Source: JBAYGJ01 sp041649335
GTDB taxonomy: Bacteria; Patescibacteriota; Patescibacteriia; UBA10025; JAHIVO01
Direction of reading: 5' to 3'
Assembly (NCBI GenBank): GCA_041649335.1
Contig: JBAZNF010000021.1
Location: 1 to 19,316, forward strand
DNA length: 19,316 bases
Of this stretch, positions 1 to 7,594 are shown piece after piece. Within the stretch, counting starts at the first letter, position 1. Each line of letters begins with the position of its first letter. The notes under the pieces were generated by a model. It ran no database searches, was not told the origin of the DNA, and worked only from the letters and a program-made list of their open reading frames with translations. Made by a program: the position numbers and the translations under genes.

Positions 1-127
1 CTGGGAAACACGCTTTCACGTTTTTCTGTCTACCGGGACTTCTTACGTCTATCAAGGAAACGCTGGATGGTTTAGTAGTACAGGTTATGGAACCATTCTT
101 ATGAAGTCACTCCTGGTAGGAGATATC
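1..127 (+). repeat. Exact 127-bp direct repeat, copy 1
   Basis: Bases 1-127 are identical to 349-475, an offset of 348 bp (116 codons, in frame). The first mismatch is at 128 versus 476. The copy begins at the first base of the window, so its true left end is unknown. It encodes part of the FG-GAP-like repeat unit. Confidence 0.95.
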
Positions 128-820
128 AACGATGATGGTTTGGATGACATCACCGTGTTGTATGACTATGGCGGTTGTCAAACCAGACTACACACCTTTT
201 TGTCCACTGGGGCATCTTTCGCTTATCAGGGAAATCCTGGTTGGCTGATCCAGTACGATTACTGTGCGGCTTGCATCAAGTTCAGCGCTGCCGGTGATTT
301 CAATGGTGACGGCAAGTCTGATATAGTAGTGGCTTACCAGTATTCTACCTGGGAAACACGCTTTCACGTTTTTCTGTCTACCGGGACTTCTTACGTCTAT
401 CAAGGAAACGCTGGATGGTTTAGTAGTACAGGTTATGGAACCATTCTTATGAAGTCACTCCTGGTAGGAGATATCGATATTTCAGAAGAAGGTTTTGCAA
501 AAGCGAATATACCAGAAGTAGTAGTTTCATCTGTACTTCCGACAGAATTTCAGCTCTACCAGAACTATCCCAACCCTTTCAACCCTTCAACGACCATCTG
601 CTATTCATTACCTGAAGCCAGTCAAGTTAGTCTCCGGATAATCAACATCCTCGGCCAGGAAGTCATGACCTTGGTTGACCAGTACCAGTCTGCCGGCAAT
701 TATGCCATAGAATGGGACGGGGCCAACCAGTCCGGGAAGAGAGTCGCCAGCGGCATCTATTTCTACCGTCTGTGTGCAGGAAACTTCACGCAGTCGAAAA
801 AAATGCTGCTGCTAAAATAG
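2..820 (+). CDS. Secreted FG-GAP/VCBS-repeat protein, 3' end, with type IX-like C-terminal sorting domain (partial)
   Basis: The reading frame is open from base 2, so this is the C-terminal 272 residues of a longer protein; the in-frame ATG at 101 is internal. The visible part has FG-GAP/VCBS-type repeats with calcium-loop-like motifs (DINDDGLDD, DFNGDGKSD) alternating with aromatic segments (YQGNAGWF). After a short linker comes a domain of about 85 residues that begins YPNPFNPSTTI and continues with GQEVMTL, WDG and a final KKMLLLK. This is the signature of the Por/type IX secretion sorting domain (FlgD-like Ig fold) of Bacteroidetes and related phyla, where it directs export and anchoring at the cell surface. 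Such a tail is unexpected next to CPR-like genes. The function of the repeat region is unknown; adhesion or carbohydrate binding would fit the family. A terminator follows directly. Confidence 0.8.
   Translation, partial: WETRFHVFLSTGTSYVYQGNAGWFSSTGYGTILMKSLLVGDINDDGLDDITVLYDYGGCQTRLHTFLSTGASFAYQGNPGWLIQYDYCAACIKFSAAGDFNGDGKSDIVVAYQYSTWETRFHVFLSTGTSYVYQGNAGWFSSTGYGTILMKSLLVGDIDISEEGFAKANIPEVVVSSVLPTEFQLYQNYPNPFNPSTTICYSLPEASQVSLRIINILGQEVMTLVDQYQSAGNYAIEWDGANQSGKRVASGIYFYRLCAGNFTQSKKMLLLK
349..475 (+). repeat. Exact 127-bp direct repeat, copy 2
   Basis: This is the second copy of the 1-127 sequence, in the same reading frame. After it the protein leaves the repeat region and enters the linker and sorting domain. 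Confidence 0.95.
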
Positions 821-844
821 CTCCTCAACACTTTAATCAAAGTG

Positions 845-880
845 AGCGCCAAACCTAGTTAATAGGGGAGGCGCTTTTTT
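845..880 (+). terminator. Rho-independent terminator after the sorting-domain protein
   Basis: AGCGCC (845-850) pairs with GGCGCT (870-875), with an inner CCT/AGG pairing, and is followed by a run of T (to 880). It lies 25 bases after the stop codon and separates this gene from the dcw operon. Confidence 0.8.
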
Positions 881-909
881 ATTGACTAAAGCAGGTAAAT
901 ATTTCCTAG

Positions 910-918
910 TTATGCACA
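910..918 (+). promoter_or_regulatory. DnaA-box-like 9-mer
   Basis: TTATGCACA matches the TTATNCACA DnaA-box consensus fully. Related 9-mers lie on the opposite strand at 977-985 (TTATCCACT), 989-997 (TTATCCCCA) and 1009-1017 (TTATCCCCT). The match is by sequence only; DnaA binding is not shown. Confidence 0.4.
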
Positions 919-930
919 GTTGCCAGGTGG

Positions 931-959
931 TTGACCAAACTATAAAAGTGGTGTAAAAT
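931..959 (+). promoter_or_regulatory. Sigma70-type promoter of mraZ operon
   Basis: TTGACC (931-936), a 17-bp spacer and TAAAAT (954-959). The predicted start is near 966. The -10 box lies inside the array of MraZ boxes, as expected for an autorepressed promoter. Confidence 0.7.
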
Positions 960-991
960 GGATGTGAAGGGTAGAAAGTGGATAAAAGTGG
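945..991 (+). promoter_or_regulatory. MraZ operator: five heptamers at exact 10-bp spacing
   Basis: Heptamers start at 945, 955, 965, 975 and 985: AAAGTGG, AAAATGG, TGAAGGG, AAAGTGG, AAAGTGG. A weaker CAAAAGG at 1005 is also in register. MraZ is known to bind direct repeats of this kind (AAAGTG-type in Mycoplasma, TGGG-type in E. coli) upstream of its own gene at 10-bp period. The array overlaps the -10 box and the predicted transcription start, so MraZ binding should block initiation. Confidence 0.8.
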
Positions 992-1057
992 GGATAAGTC
1001 ATTCCAAAAGGGGATAACCCCAGAAACATAAATTAACATTCGTTTTTATTTAATCCA

Positions 1058-1489
1058 ATGTTTATCGGAGAATACCAGCATTCAATAGACGATAAGGGCC
1101 GTTTGGCCATCCCGATCAAATTTCGTGCCGAACTGGAAAAAGGCGCGGTGGTGACCAGGGGACTGGATAACTGCCTTTTCTTATATACCCAGAAGGATTG
1201 GGAGCAGTTGGCTGACAAACTGGCCAAATTGCCGATTTCAAAAGCTAATACCCGTGCTTTCGCCCGGTTGATGCTGGCCGGCGCCATGGACTGTGAGATC
1301 GATAAACAAGGACGGGTAATATTGCCGGATTATCTGAGGAAGTATGCCGGCGTCAGAAAAAATGTCATTGTCGCAGGTTTATATAACAGGCTGGAAATTT
1401 GGGACGCTGCTGCTTGGGAGAAGTATAAAGTCGGCACAGAAAAACGCGGCGGGGACATTGCGGAGGCGCTCGGCGAACTTGGCGTTTAA
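1058..1489 (+). CDS. mraZ: Transcriptional regulator MraZ
   Basis: MraZ is the ring-forming DNA-binding regulator at the head of the dcw (division and cell wall) cluster. The 143-residue length is typical. Two SpoVT-AbrB-like half domains are visible, each with its signature: DDKGRLAIPIKFR at residues 11-23 and DKQGRVILPDYLR at 82-94. The start MFIGEYQHSIDDKGR is the normal family start, although no Shine-Dalgarno sequence precedes the ATG. The five-box operator upstream (945-991) shows that it most likely controls its own operon. rsmH begins 9 bases after its stop codon, the standard order in bacteria. Confidence 0.97.
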   Translation: MFIGEYQHSIDDKGRLAIPIKFRAELEKGAVVTRGLDNCLFLYTQKDWEQLADKLAKLPISKANTRAFARLMLAGAMDCEIDKQGRVILPDYLRKYAGVRKNVIVAGLYNRLEIWDAAAWEKYKVGTEKRGGDIAEALGELGV

Positions 1490-1498
1490 CCCAGGCGT

Positions 1499-2458
1499 AT
1501 GACCGTGGCGCATGTCCCGGTACTTTTACACGAAGCCATCAGCTACCTGCAACCGCGAGCCGGACGGCATTATATCGACGGGACTGTAGGCGGCGGGGGT
1601 CACGGACGGGCGCTTGTAGAACGCACCGGACCTGACGGGCATCTGCTCGGCATAGATCGGGACCAGTTGGCTCTGGATACTGCCACAGAATGCCTGAAAG
1701 AATTCGGATCGCGTGTTACGTTGGTCAGAGATTCATTTGCCAATATAAAACACATATACAATGAACAGTTCGCAGATTATCAAATTAACGGTATTTTACT
1801 TGATCTTGGGTTATCTAGTCTTGAGCTCGAAGATCAGTCCCGTGGATTTTCTTTCCAGATAGACGCGCCGCTGGACATGAGGTTTGACACCCGGCAGTCC
1901 CTAACGGCCGCGGACATCGTCAATACCTGGCCCCTTGCACAATTAACGAAAGTGATCCAGGAGTATGGCGAAGAACGTTTAGCGCATGCTATTGCAAAAC
2001 AAATAATAACCACGCGTCTAAACAAAAAAATATCAAAAACAAAAACTTTGGTTGAGGCCATACTCCTGGCCTTTAGAAATACTTTACACACTAATAAAGA
2101 AATTCCGTGGATCGGCGGGATCCATCCCGCCACGCGTACGTTTCAGGCATTGCGTATCGCCGTCAACAACGAACTGGGCAACCTGCAGCAGGCACTGCCG
2201 CAGGCGATCGATATTTTACCGTCGGGGGGGCGACTGGCCGTCATTTCCTTCCATTCGCTCGAGGACCGGATCGTCAAACGGTTCATGCGGGAGGAAGCAA
2301 AAGGATGCCTCTGTCCGCCGCAGTTCCCCGTGTGCCGTTGCGGTCATGTGCCGCGTCTGAAGCTGGTTACCCGGCACGCCGTCAAGGCAACGCCGGAAGA
2401 AGTCCAAAAAAACCCACGCAGCCGCAGTGCGGTGTTGCGGGTAGCGGAAAAAGTATAA
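1499..2458 (+). CDS. rsmH: 16S rRNA (cytosine1402-N4)-methyltransferase RsmH
   Basis: RsmH (formerly MraW) methylates N4 of C1402 in 16S rRNA near the decoding centre, using SAM. The 319-residue length is normal. The SAM-binding loop GTVGGGGHG is at residues 28-36, the DLGLSS motif at 102-107, SRGFSF and PLDMRFD follow, then FQALRIAVNNEL and the late FHSLEDRIVK motif near residues 250-260; the C-terminal PRSRSAVLR is also present. It starts 9 bases after mraZ and ends 6 bases before the ftsL-like gene, so it is part of one transcript. Nothing is missing. Confidence 0.98.
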   Translation: MTVAHVPVLLHEAISYLQPRAGRHYIDGTVGGGGHGRALVERTGPDGHLLGIDRDQLALDTATECLKEFGSRVTLVRDSFANIKHIYNEQFADYQINGILLDLGLSSLELEDQSRGFSFQIDAPLDMRFDTRQSLTAADIVNTWPLAQLTKVIQEYGEERLAHAIAKQIITTRLNKKISKTKTLVEAILLAFRNTLHTNKEIPWIGGIHPATRTFQALRIAVNNELGNLQQALPQAIDILPSGGRLAVISFHSLEDRIVKRFMREEAKGCLCPPQFPVCRCGHVPRLKLVTRHAVKATPEEVQKNPRSRSAVLRVAEKV

Positions 2459-2464
2459 ACAAAA

Positions 2465-2818
2465 ATGACAAAATTTCTTATAACAAAATTTAAGGATACT
2501 GACGCGTCTGCCCATACCCCGCACAACGTCCGGGCCGTTTCTTTGGTCCGGCTGAACGTGCTTTTACTGGTGCTGATCGCCATGGTGGCCATTTCATATT
2601 TATATTATATGAATCAGACCGCGACCGGTGGGTTTGATATCAAGGGCGTGCAGAACCGGATAGAGCAGCTGAACAAGGACAATAAGCAGCTGGAAGTGAA
2701 GGCCGCATCTTTCCAGTCGTTGGCAGCTATTGAAACGGCCGGTACCCAGGCCGGGATGGTGGCGACGACGCAGATAGAATACATACCAGCGGTCGGTTCG
2801 TCGGTGGCCGTACGGTAA
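2465..2818 (+). CDS. ftsL: FtsL/DivIC-like septum protein
   Basis: A 117-residue bitopic protein: a basic N-terminus, one membrane helix at about residues 29-48 (NVLLLVLIAMVAISYLYY), then a probable coiled coil at about 60-90 (IEQLNKDNKQLEVKAASF). Size, topology and place between rsmH and ftsI are those of FtsL, which joins FtsB and FtsQ in the divisome and activates FtsWI. FtsL sequences are poorly conserved, so the name rests on position and architecture more than on residues. Confidence 0.75.
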   Translation: MTKFLITKFKDTDASAHTPHNVRAVSLVRLNVLLLVLIAMVAISYLYYMNQTATGGFDIKGVQNRIEQLNKDNKQLEVKAASFQSLAAIETAGTQAGMVATTQIEYIPAVGSSVAVR

Positions 2819-2849
2819 TGGGGAATAAGTTTTGACGTAAAGGATTACT

Positions 2850-4604
2850 ATGGCACGTTGGTTGAACCAAACCAGGCCAAAAAATAAGAACACCTTTGAT
2901 CGCCTCAGCCTCGTCCGTGCGGTCATTTTTGTATTCGCCGGACTCATTGCCGTACGGTTATCGGATATTACCATATTCCAGCATAATTTTTACGAAGCAT
3001 TGGCTGCTGATCAATATGAACTGTACGAGAAATTGGTGCCCAAGCGGGGCGAAATTTACGTCCGGGACAGGAATAATCCGGAGACGCTCTATCCGCTGGC
3101 TGCGAATGAGACATACTATTTGGTCTATGCCGAGCCGATGCGGGTTAAAGATCCGGCGGAAACTGCGAAAACGGTGGCTTCGGCGCTCGAACTGGACGAG
3201 GCGGACGTTGTGGCGCGCCTGGAAAAGCCGAACGACCTCTATGAACCGTTGAAGCATCAGGTGACCAAAGAAGTCATGCAGCAGCTCAAGGACGAAAATT
3301 TGGACGGCATCCAATTCCAGGAGGAGCTGTACCGCTATTATCCGGAAAATAACATCGGTAGCCATGTCCTGGGTTTTGTCGGCCACGACCAGGCAAAGCA
3401 GGTGGGACAATATGGCTTAGAGGGGTATTGGGAAACGGAGTTGGCCGGTACGGCCGGATACCTCCAGGCTGAAAAGGACGCCCAAGGGCGTTTGATCACG
3501 TTTGGTACGAAGCTGGTGCAGGACGCCAAAGACGGTGACGATCTCATCCTGACGCTGGATCATACCATCCAATACAAGGCCTGTAAGTCATTGGATGAGG
3601 AGGTGCAGAAGCATGGGGCGGATGGCGGCAGTCTGATCATTATGGATCCGAAAACCGGCGCCATCACCGCCATGTGCGGGACACCAGATTTTGACCCGAA
3701 TAAATACAATGAAACCGAAGACGTGAATGCATTTATTAACCCGGCTACATTCTATATTTATGAACCGGGTTCAATATTCAAAACAATGACCATGGCGGCG
3801 GCTGTTGACCGGGGCGCAGTGTCACCTGATACCACGTATACTGATACCGGCGCAGTTGAAATCGGGAAATATACAATTAAAAATTCTGACGGAAAAGCCA
3901 ATGGTGTACAGACGATGACAGAAGTGCTGGAAAAGTCCCTGAATACAGGGGCAATTTTCGCCGCCCGGTCGATCGGCCCGGAAATTTTTGAGGATTACGT
4001 GAAAAGATTTGGCTTTGGGGAAAAATCCGGCATCGAGCTTAATTCTGAAGCCAAGGGCGACATTTCTTCTTTGGCCAAGCAGCAGGACCTGTATATGGCC
4101 ACCGCGTCATTCGGTCAGGGCATCTCAACGACTTTATTGCAGATGACGGCGGCATATGGGGTCATTGCCAACGGCGGCAAGCTTATGAAACCGTATATCG
4201 TTGATGAAATCAGGCAGCCGGACGGTTTCGTGCAACAGACTCAGCCGCAGGTGGTCCGTCAGGTTGTGTCTTCCAAGGCCGCCACGACGGTCGGAGCCAT
4301 GCTTGTGAACGTAGTCCGCAACGGCCATGGCAAGCAAGCCGGTGTTGCCGGATATTTCGTGGCAGGCAAAACCGGAACGGCCCAGATTCCCCGCCAGGAC
4401 GGTCCGGGTTATGAGATGGATTTTACCATCGGAAGTTTTTGCGGTTTTGCCCCGGTAGATAACCCGGTATTCGTCATGTGCGTGAAAATCGACAAGCCGC
4501 GTGACGTGCAATGGGCCGAGTCGACTGCCGCGCCACTGTTCGGCACCATGGCCCAGTTCATGCTGAATTACTATGGCATCCCGCCCCAGGAAAAGGTAAA
4601 ATAA
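2850..4604 (+). CDS. ftsI: Penicillin-binding protein, peptidoglycan transpeptidase FtsI/PBP2-like
   Basis: This is a class B penicillin-binding protein that cross-links septal peptidoglycan outside the membrane. It has one N-terminal membrane helix (about residues 20-40), a dimerisation/pedestal domain starting at KRGEIYVRD, and a C-terminal transpeptidase domain. The three catalytic motifs are intact: SIFK with Ser308 and Lys311, SLN at 363-365 and KTG at 507-509. No PASTA domain follows, and 584 residues is usual for FtsI. A Shine-Dalgarno-like AAAGGA lies just before the ATG at 2850. Position after the ftsL-like gene supports FtsI over an elongation-type PBP. Confidence 0.95.
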   Translation: MARWLNQTRPKNKNTFDRLSLVRAVIFVFAGLIAVRLSDITIFQHNFYEALAADQYELYEKLVPKRGEIYVRDRNNPETLYPLAANETYYLVYAEPMRVKDPAETAKTVASALELDEADVVARLEKPNDLYEPLKHQVTKEVMQQLKDENLDGIQFQEELYRYYPENNIGSHVLGFVGHDQAKQVGQYGLEGYWETELAGTAGYLQAEKDAQGRLITFGTKLVQDAKDGDDLILTLDHTIQYKACKSLDEEVQKHGADGGSLIIMDPKTGAITAMCGTPDFDPNKYNETEDVNAFINPATFYIYEPGSIFKTMTMAAAVDRGAVSPDTTYTDTGAVEIGKYTIKNSDGKANGVQTMTEVLEKSLNTGAIFAARSIGPEIFEDYVKRFGFGEKSGIELNSEAKGDISSLAKQQDLYMATASFGQGISTTLLQMTAAYGVIANGGKLMKPYIVDEIRQPDGFVQQTQPQVVRQVVSSKAATTVGAMLVNVVRNGHGKQAGVAGYFVAGKTGTAQIPRQDGPGYEMDFTIGSFCGFAPVDNPVFVMCVKIDKPRDVQWAESTAAPLFGTMAQFMLNYYGIPPQEKVK

Positions 4605-4669
4605 GGTCAGTAATCAGTAATCTGCAATAAGTAATTTTTAATCAGGATAAAAATAAGGGTATCCGCGAA

Positions 4670-5977
4670 ATGATTACTTTAGTAAAAAAAATACTTGAAT
4701 GGAAACTGGCCTGGTTGAGCCGGATGATTTTGAGCAAATATAAACCGAAAGTCGTCGGCATTACCGGTAGTGTGGGGAAGACATCAACCAAAGAGGCGGT
4801 GTATACCGTGTTGTCGTCAAAATTTCGTGTCAGGAAAAATATCAAGAATTATAACAATGAAATCGGCGTGCCGCTGTCCATCATCGGTACGGAGTCCGGC
4901 AACAAGAATCCGTTTGCCTGGATATGGGTATTTTTTAAAGCTATGGGATTATTGGTGTGGAGGTCAAAGAACTATCCGGAAATTTTGGTGCTGGAAATGG
5001 GCGCTGACAAACCCGGAGACATTAAATATTTGACTCGGCTGGCACCCTGCCGGGTCGGCGTGATTACCGCTATCGGTCCGGTACATCTGGAATTTTTCGG
5101 GACCATGGACAAACTAATCCGGGAAAAACACCAGATGGTTCTGCATATGAAGAAGGATGATACGGCCATACTCAATGCCGATGACCAGCAGGTTATGTCA
5201 GTCCGTGAGAAGGTTCGGTCCCGCGTGTTGACGTTTGGGTTTTCTGAACTAGCTGATATCCGGGCAGCCGAGGTGGACGTGTCAGCCGGACCGTCATCTG
5301 ACCCATGGGTAGACGTGCAGGTCAAAGGACTGAGCTTTAAGTTCATCCATAACGGATCGATCGTACCGGTATTTTTACCGTCAGTGCTGGGCGAACACCA
5401 GGTGTATATGGCATTAGCGGCCGCTGCCGTCGGTTTGTCGTTTGGCATGAATTTGGCTGACATCTCCGCCGCATTGGGCAATTTTGTTTCCCCGGCCGGC
5501 CGTATGAGGCTGCTGTCCGGCATCAAGCATACGTCAATCATTGATGACACATATAACTCGTCGCCGATGGCCGTGAAAGCCGCGTTGCATGTGATGGAGA
5601 AATTAAAAGTTTCCGGCCGTAAATTCGTCGTACTGGGCGACATGCTGGAGCTTGGCCAATATACCGAAGCAGGGCACCGTGAAGTCGGCGAAGCGGCAGC
5701 AACCGTGGCTGATGTCCTGGTGACTGTCGGCAGCCGAGCCAGGATCATCGCTGACACCGCCACATCGCATGGTCTGCCGGAAGAAGGCGTGTTTGAATTT
5801 GGCGATGCGCTTGAGGCGGGAAAATTCGTCCAGGAGCGCATCAAGACCGGCGATATCATTTTGGTCAAAGGCTCGCAGGGCGCCCGCTTGGAACGGGTCG
5901 TCAAGGAGCTGATGGCCCAGCCGGAAAAAGCCGGCGAATTGTTGGTGCGGCAGGGAACCGAATGGACACGAGGTTAG
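4670..5977 (+). CDS. murF: MurF-like Mur ligase lacking the N-terminal domain
   Basis: MurF adds D-Ala-D-Ala to UDP-MurNAc-tripeptide with ATP in the cytoplasm. Visible motifs: P-loop GITGSVGKTS at residues 30-39, NNEIGVPLSI, LEMGADKPGDI, GPVHLEFFG, ILNADD, then the C-terminal domain with DDTYNSSP near residue 290 and VVLGDMLELG. These are MurF signatures. The P-loop begins only 30 residues in, so the usual N-terminal uridine-binding domain (about 80 residues in E. coli MurF) is absent. Instead there is a basic, amphipathic stretch with several tryptophans that may sit on the membrane. The 65-bp gap from ftsI shows no terminator, so it probably belongs to the same operon. murE, mraY, murD and ftsW are not in the window. 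Confidence 0.9.
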   Translation: MITLVKKILEWKLAWLSRMILSKYKPKVVGITGSVGKTSTKEAVYTVLSSKFRVRKNIKNYNNEIGVPLSIIGTESGNKNPFAWIWVFFKAMGLLVWRSKNYPEILVLEMGADKPGDIKYLTRLAPCRVGVITAIGPVHLEFFGTMDKLIREKHQMVLHMKKDDTAILNADDQQVMSVREKVRSRVLTFGFSELADIRAAEVDVSAGPSSDPWVDVQVKGLSFKFIHNGSIVPVFLPSVLGEHQVYMALAAAAVGLSFGMNLADISAALGNFVSPAGRMRLLSGIKHTSIIDDTYNSSPMAVKAALHVMEKLKVSGRKFVVLGDMLELGQYTEAGHREVGEAAATVADVLVTVGSRARIIADTATSHGLPEEGVFEFGDALEAGKFVQERIKTGDIILVKGSQGARLERVVKELMAQPEKAGELLVRQGTEWTRG

Positions 5978-6020
5978 ATTTACTCATGGGAATGTATCTA
6001 AGCATTAATAAGAAATATTT

Positions 6021-6983
6021 ATGAAGGCAGGTGGAGTAAAAATTTTCACCGTTGCCGTCTTGGCGGCGGTAATTCCGCTCTGTTTGTCGGCACAGAGCCT
6101 GGATTTGGAAAATGCCAATACTGCCAGTACGGACGACACCAATACCATGCTCATCATGACGGCAAACACAAACACTGAAACGAATACCAATGCGGTGACG
6201 AATGAGGCCATGCTTGATGAGACGTTGACCAATGACAATGCCACGGCTGATGAGGTTGTGACGGACGACGTAGAGGCCGGTATCCTGCCGGACAGCCACT
6301 GGTATGTGCTGAAACAATGGTGGGAAGACGTGCGCATGGCTTTCACATTTTCACCTGAAAAAAAGGCCCAGCTGGAGTACCAGTTTGCCCTACAGCGCTT
6401 GGCTGAAGCCAGGGAAATGTTCGCTCAAGGGCAGCCGGAGCTGGCCAATACGCAGCTGCAGCGTTTCGAAAACCGTATACAGAATTTCGAAGAACGGGCG
6501 GCTCGAGTGTCCGGATCAAGCGACGATCAGTCGGCGCTGGTAGGCAAACTCAAAGCATTGTACACGAAACAACAGTCAGTTCTGGAATCGGCATACGCCC
6601 AGGCGCCGGATGAGGCGAAAAATGTCATAATAGAGGCAATGAGCCGGTCGGCGACAGGTCTTGAAGACGTTATCTCAAAAGTCCAGGGCAACACAGCGGC
6701 GAACGAATTCATGAATACAGTTGAATCGCAGGTGGAAAACAAGGGGGCTGACATTCAGATCCGGTTGCAGAACATGCTGCAACAACACGCCGGGGATGAT
6801 GAACAGTCAGATGATGATACGGACAGTGATTCAACAAACACGAATACTTCCGGAAATATTAACCAGGCGCAAAACCATAACATGGCGCAGAATCAAAACC
6901 AAATCCGTAATCAAAATCAGGTCATGCAACAAAACCAGAAAATAGATACCACTGTCGATTCAGAGACGGGTAGAGATGAATAG
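6021..6983 (+). CDS. Secreted DUF5667-like protein with Asn/Gln-rich tail
   Basis: The protein has 320 residues. A signal peptide covers about residues 1-24 (hydrophobic VAVLAAVIPLCLSA), followed by an Asn/Thr/Asp-rich linker. A helical domain starts near residue 86 with PDSHWYVLKQWWEDVRMAF and continues with SPEKKAQLEYQFALQRLAEA; this matches what I know of DUF5667, a domain of exported proteins frequent in Patescibacteria and in other bacteria with anti-sigma-like genes. The last 60 residues are acidic and then dominated by N/Q/H/M repeats (NQNQIRNQNQ). The role is unknown; surface or envelope association is inferred from the signal peptide. It starts 43 bp after murF and is closed by a strong terminator. 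Confidence 0.75.
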   Translation: MKAGGVKIFTVAVLAAVIPLCLSAQSLDLENANTASTDDTNTMLIMTANTNTETNTNAVTNEAMLDETLTNDNATADEVVTDDVEAGILPDSHWYVLKQWWEDVRMAFTFSPEKKAQLEYQFALQRLAEAREMFAQGQPELANTQLQRFENRIQNFEERAARVSGSSDDQSALVGKLKALYTKQQSVLESAYAQAPDEAKNVIIEAMSRSATGLEDVISKVQGNTAANEFMNTVESQVENKGADIQIRLQNMLQQHAGDDEQSDDDTDSDSTNTNTSGNINQAQNHNMAQNQNQIRNQNQVMQQNQKIDTTVDSETGRDE

Positions 6984-7006
6984 TGTCTATTAAAAATAAA
7001 TTATAG

Positions 7007-7039
7007 AAGTCCGGGTAGATTTATGCCCGGACTTTTGTT
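7007..7039 (+). terminator. Rho-independent terminator
   Basis: AAGTCCGGG (7007-7015) and CCCGGACTT (7026-7034) form a perfect 9-bp stem with a 10-nt loop, followed by TTGTTG and ATTTTTT. It ends the transcript that includes the DUF5667-like gene. Confidence 0.88.
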
Positions 7040-7066
7040 GATTTTTTGCTATTTTCGCGCTATGGT
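7038..7066 (+). promoter_or_regulatory. Possible promoter of the small 4-TM protein gene
   Basis: TTGATT (7038-7043), a 17-bp spacer and TATGGT (7061-7066). The predicted start near 7073 is only 2 bases before the ATG at 7075, so the mRNA would be essentially leaderless. The -10 match is only moderate. Confidence 0.4.
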
Positions 7067-7074
7067 ATAGGCAT

Positions 7075-7551
7075 ATGACATTTACGAATCGGAAAATGTA
7101 TTTATTCACCACGCTCGGCGCCAGCGTGATTGCCGCGATACTATTGTATATCCCGGGCATTTACGACCTCGGCTCGACTGCGATCGGGTATTATCCTGTC
7201 GGCATGCTTGGGCTCTGGGGCATCCCGGCCGCGTTGGCGGTGTCCATCGGCACTATGGTGTCCTACCGGGAGAAAGAAAAGCGTTCAATGAAATTATTTA
7301 CCTATCCGGTACTGTACCTGCTGGTATTTTCCCTGGTAATGGTCGTCATTGAACTGTTCGTCCATAGCCCGTTCAAGATGTACAGCGTACCGTCCGGCAA
7401 CGAGTACAGTGATTTTTCCATTAATGCGATTTTTACGTTTTTGGGACTGCCGTTTTCCATTGCCGTGGGTTTTATTTTTGGGGCAATTTTTTCAGTGGCG
7501 AGTTTGTTCAGGAAAAAGGAAAATAAACCTGCGAATATCCCAATGAAATAA
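7075..7551 (+). CDS. Small integral membrane protein, unknown function
   Basis: A 158-residue protein with about four hydrophobic segments (near residues 10-27, 42-62, 79-97 and 119-145) and a basic C-terminus (RKKENKP). I do not recognise a family. It stands alone between a terminator upstream and a 435-bp stretch without a convincing protein gene downstream. A minus-strand hairpin overlaps its last codons. No Shine-Dalgarno sequence is seen before the ATG, consistent with the close promoter and a leaderless mRNA. Confidence 0.65.
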   Translation: MTFTNRKMYLFTTLGASVIAAILLYIPGIYDLGSTAIGYYPVGMLGLWGIPAALAVSIGTMVSYREKEKRSMKLFTYPVLYLLVFSLVMVVIELFVHSPFKMYSVPSGNEYSDFSINAIFTFLGLPFSIAVGFIFGAIFSVASLFRKKENKPANIPMK

Positions 7552-7587
7552 AAAGCGAACGACCAACGTGGGTCGGTGGTCGTTCAC
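7548..7587 (-). terminator. Hairpin with minus-strand T-tract at the 3' end of the 4-TM gene
   Basis: GAACGACCA (7557-7565) and TGGTCGTTC (7577-7585) form a perfect 9-bp stem. The T-tract (GCTTTTTATTT) follows on the minus strand; on the plus strand only a loose AT-rich stretch follows. It is therefore best read as a minus-strand terminator, though it may also stop plus-strand transcription weakly. A good minus-strand promoter (7595-7623) lies immediately upstream. Confidence 0.6.
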
Positions 7588-7594
7588 GGTTATA

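Noticed and set aside
945..991. 10-bp-period repeats as a CRISPR or iteron array
   Set aside because: Spacing and sequence match MraZ boxes directly upstream of mraZ; there are no spacers or CRISPR-type repeats, and no replication initiator gene.
4972..5904. 310-codon minus-strand ORF antisense to murF
   Set aside because: It is the shadow of a well-supported MurF with intact motifs; Ser/Thr-rich translation without motifs is typical of antisense frames in GC-richer genes.
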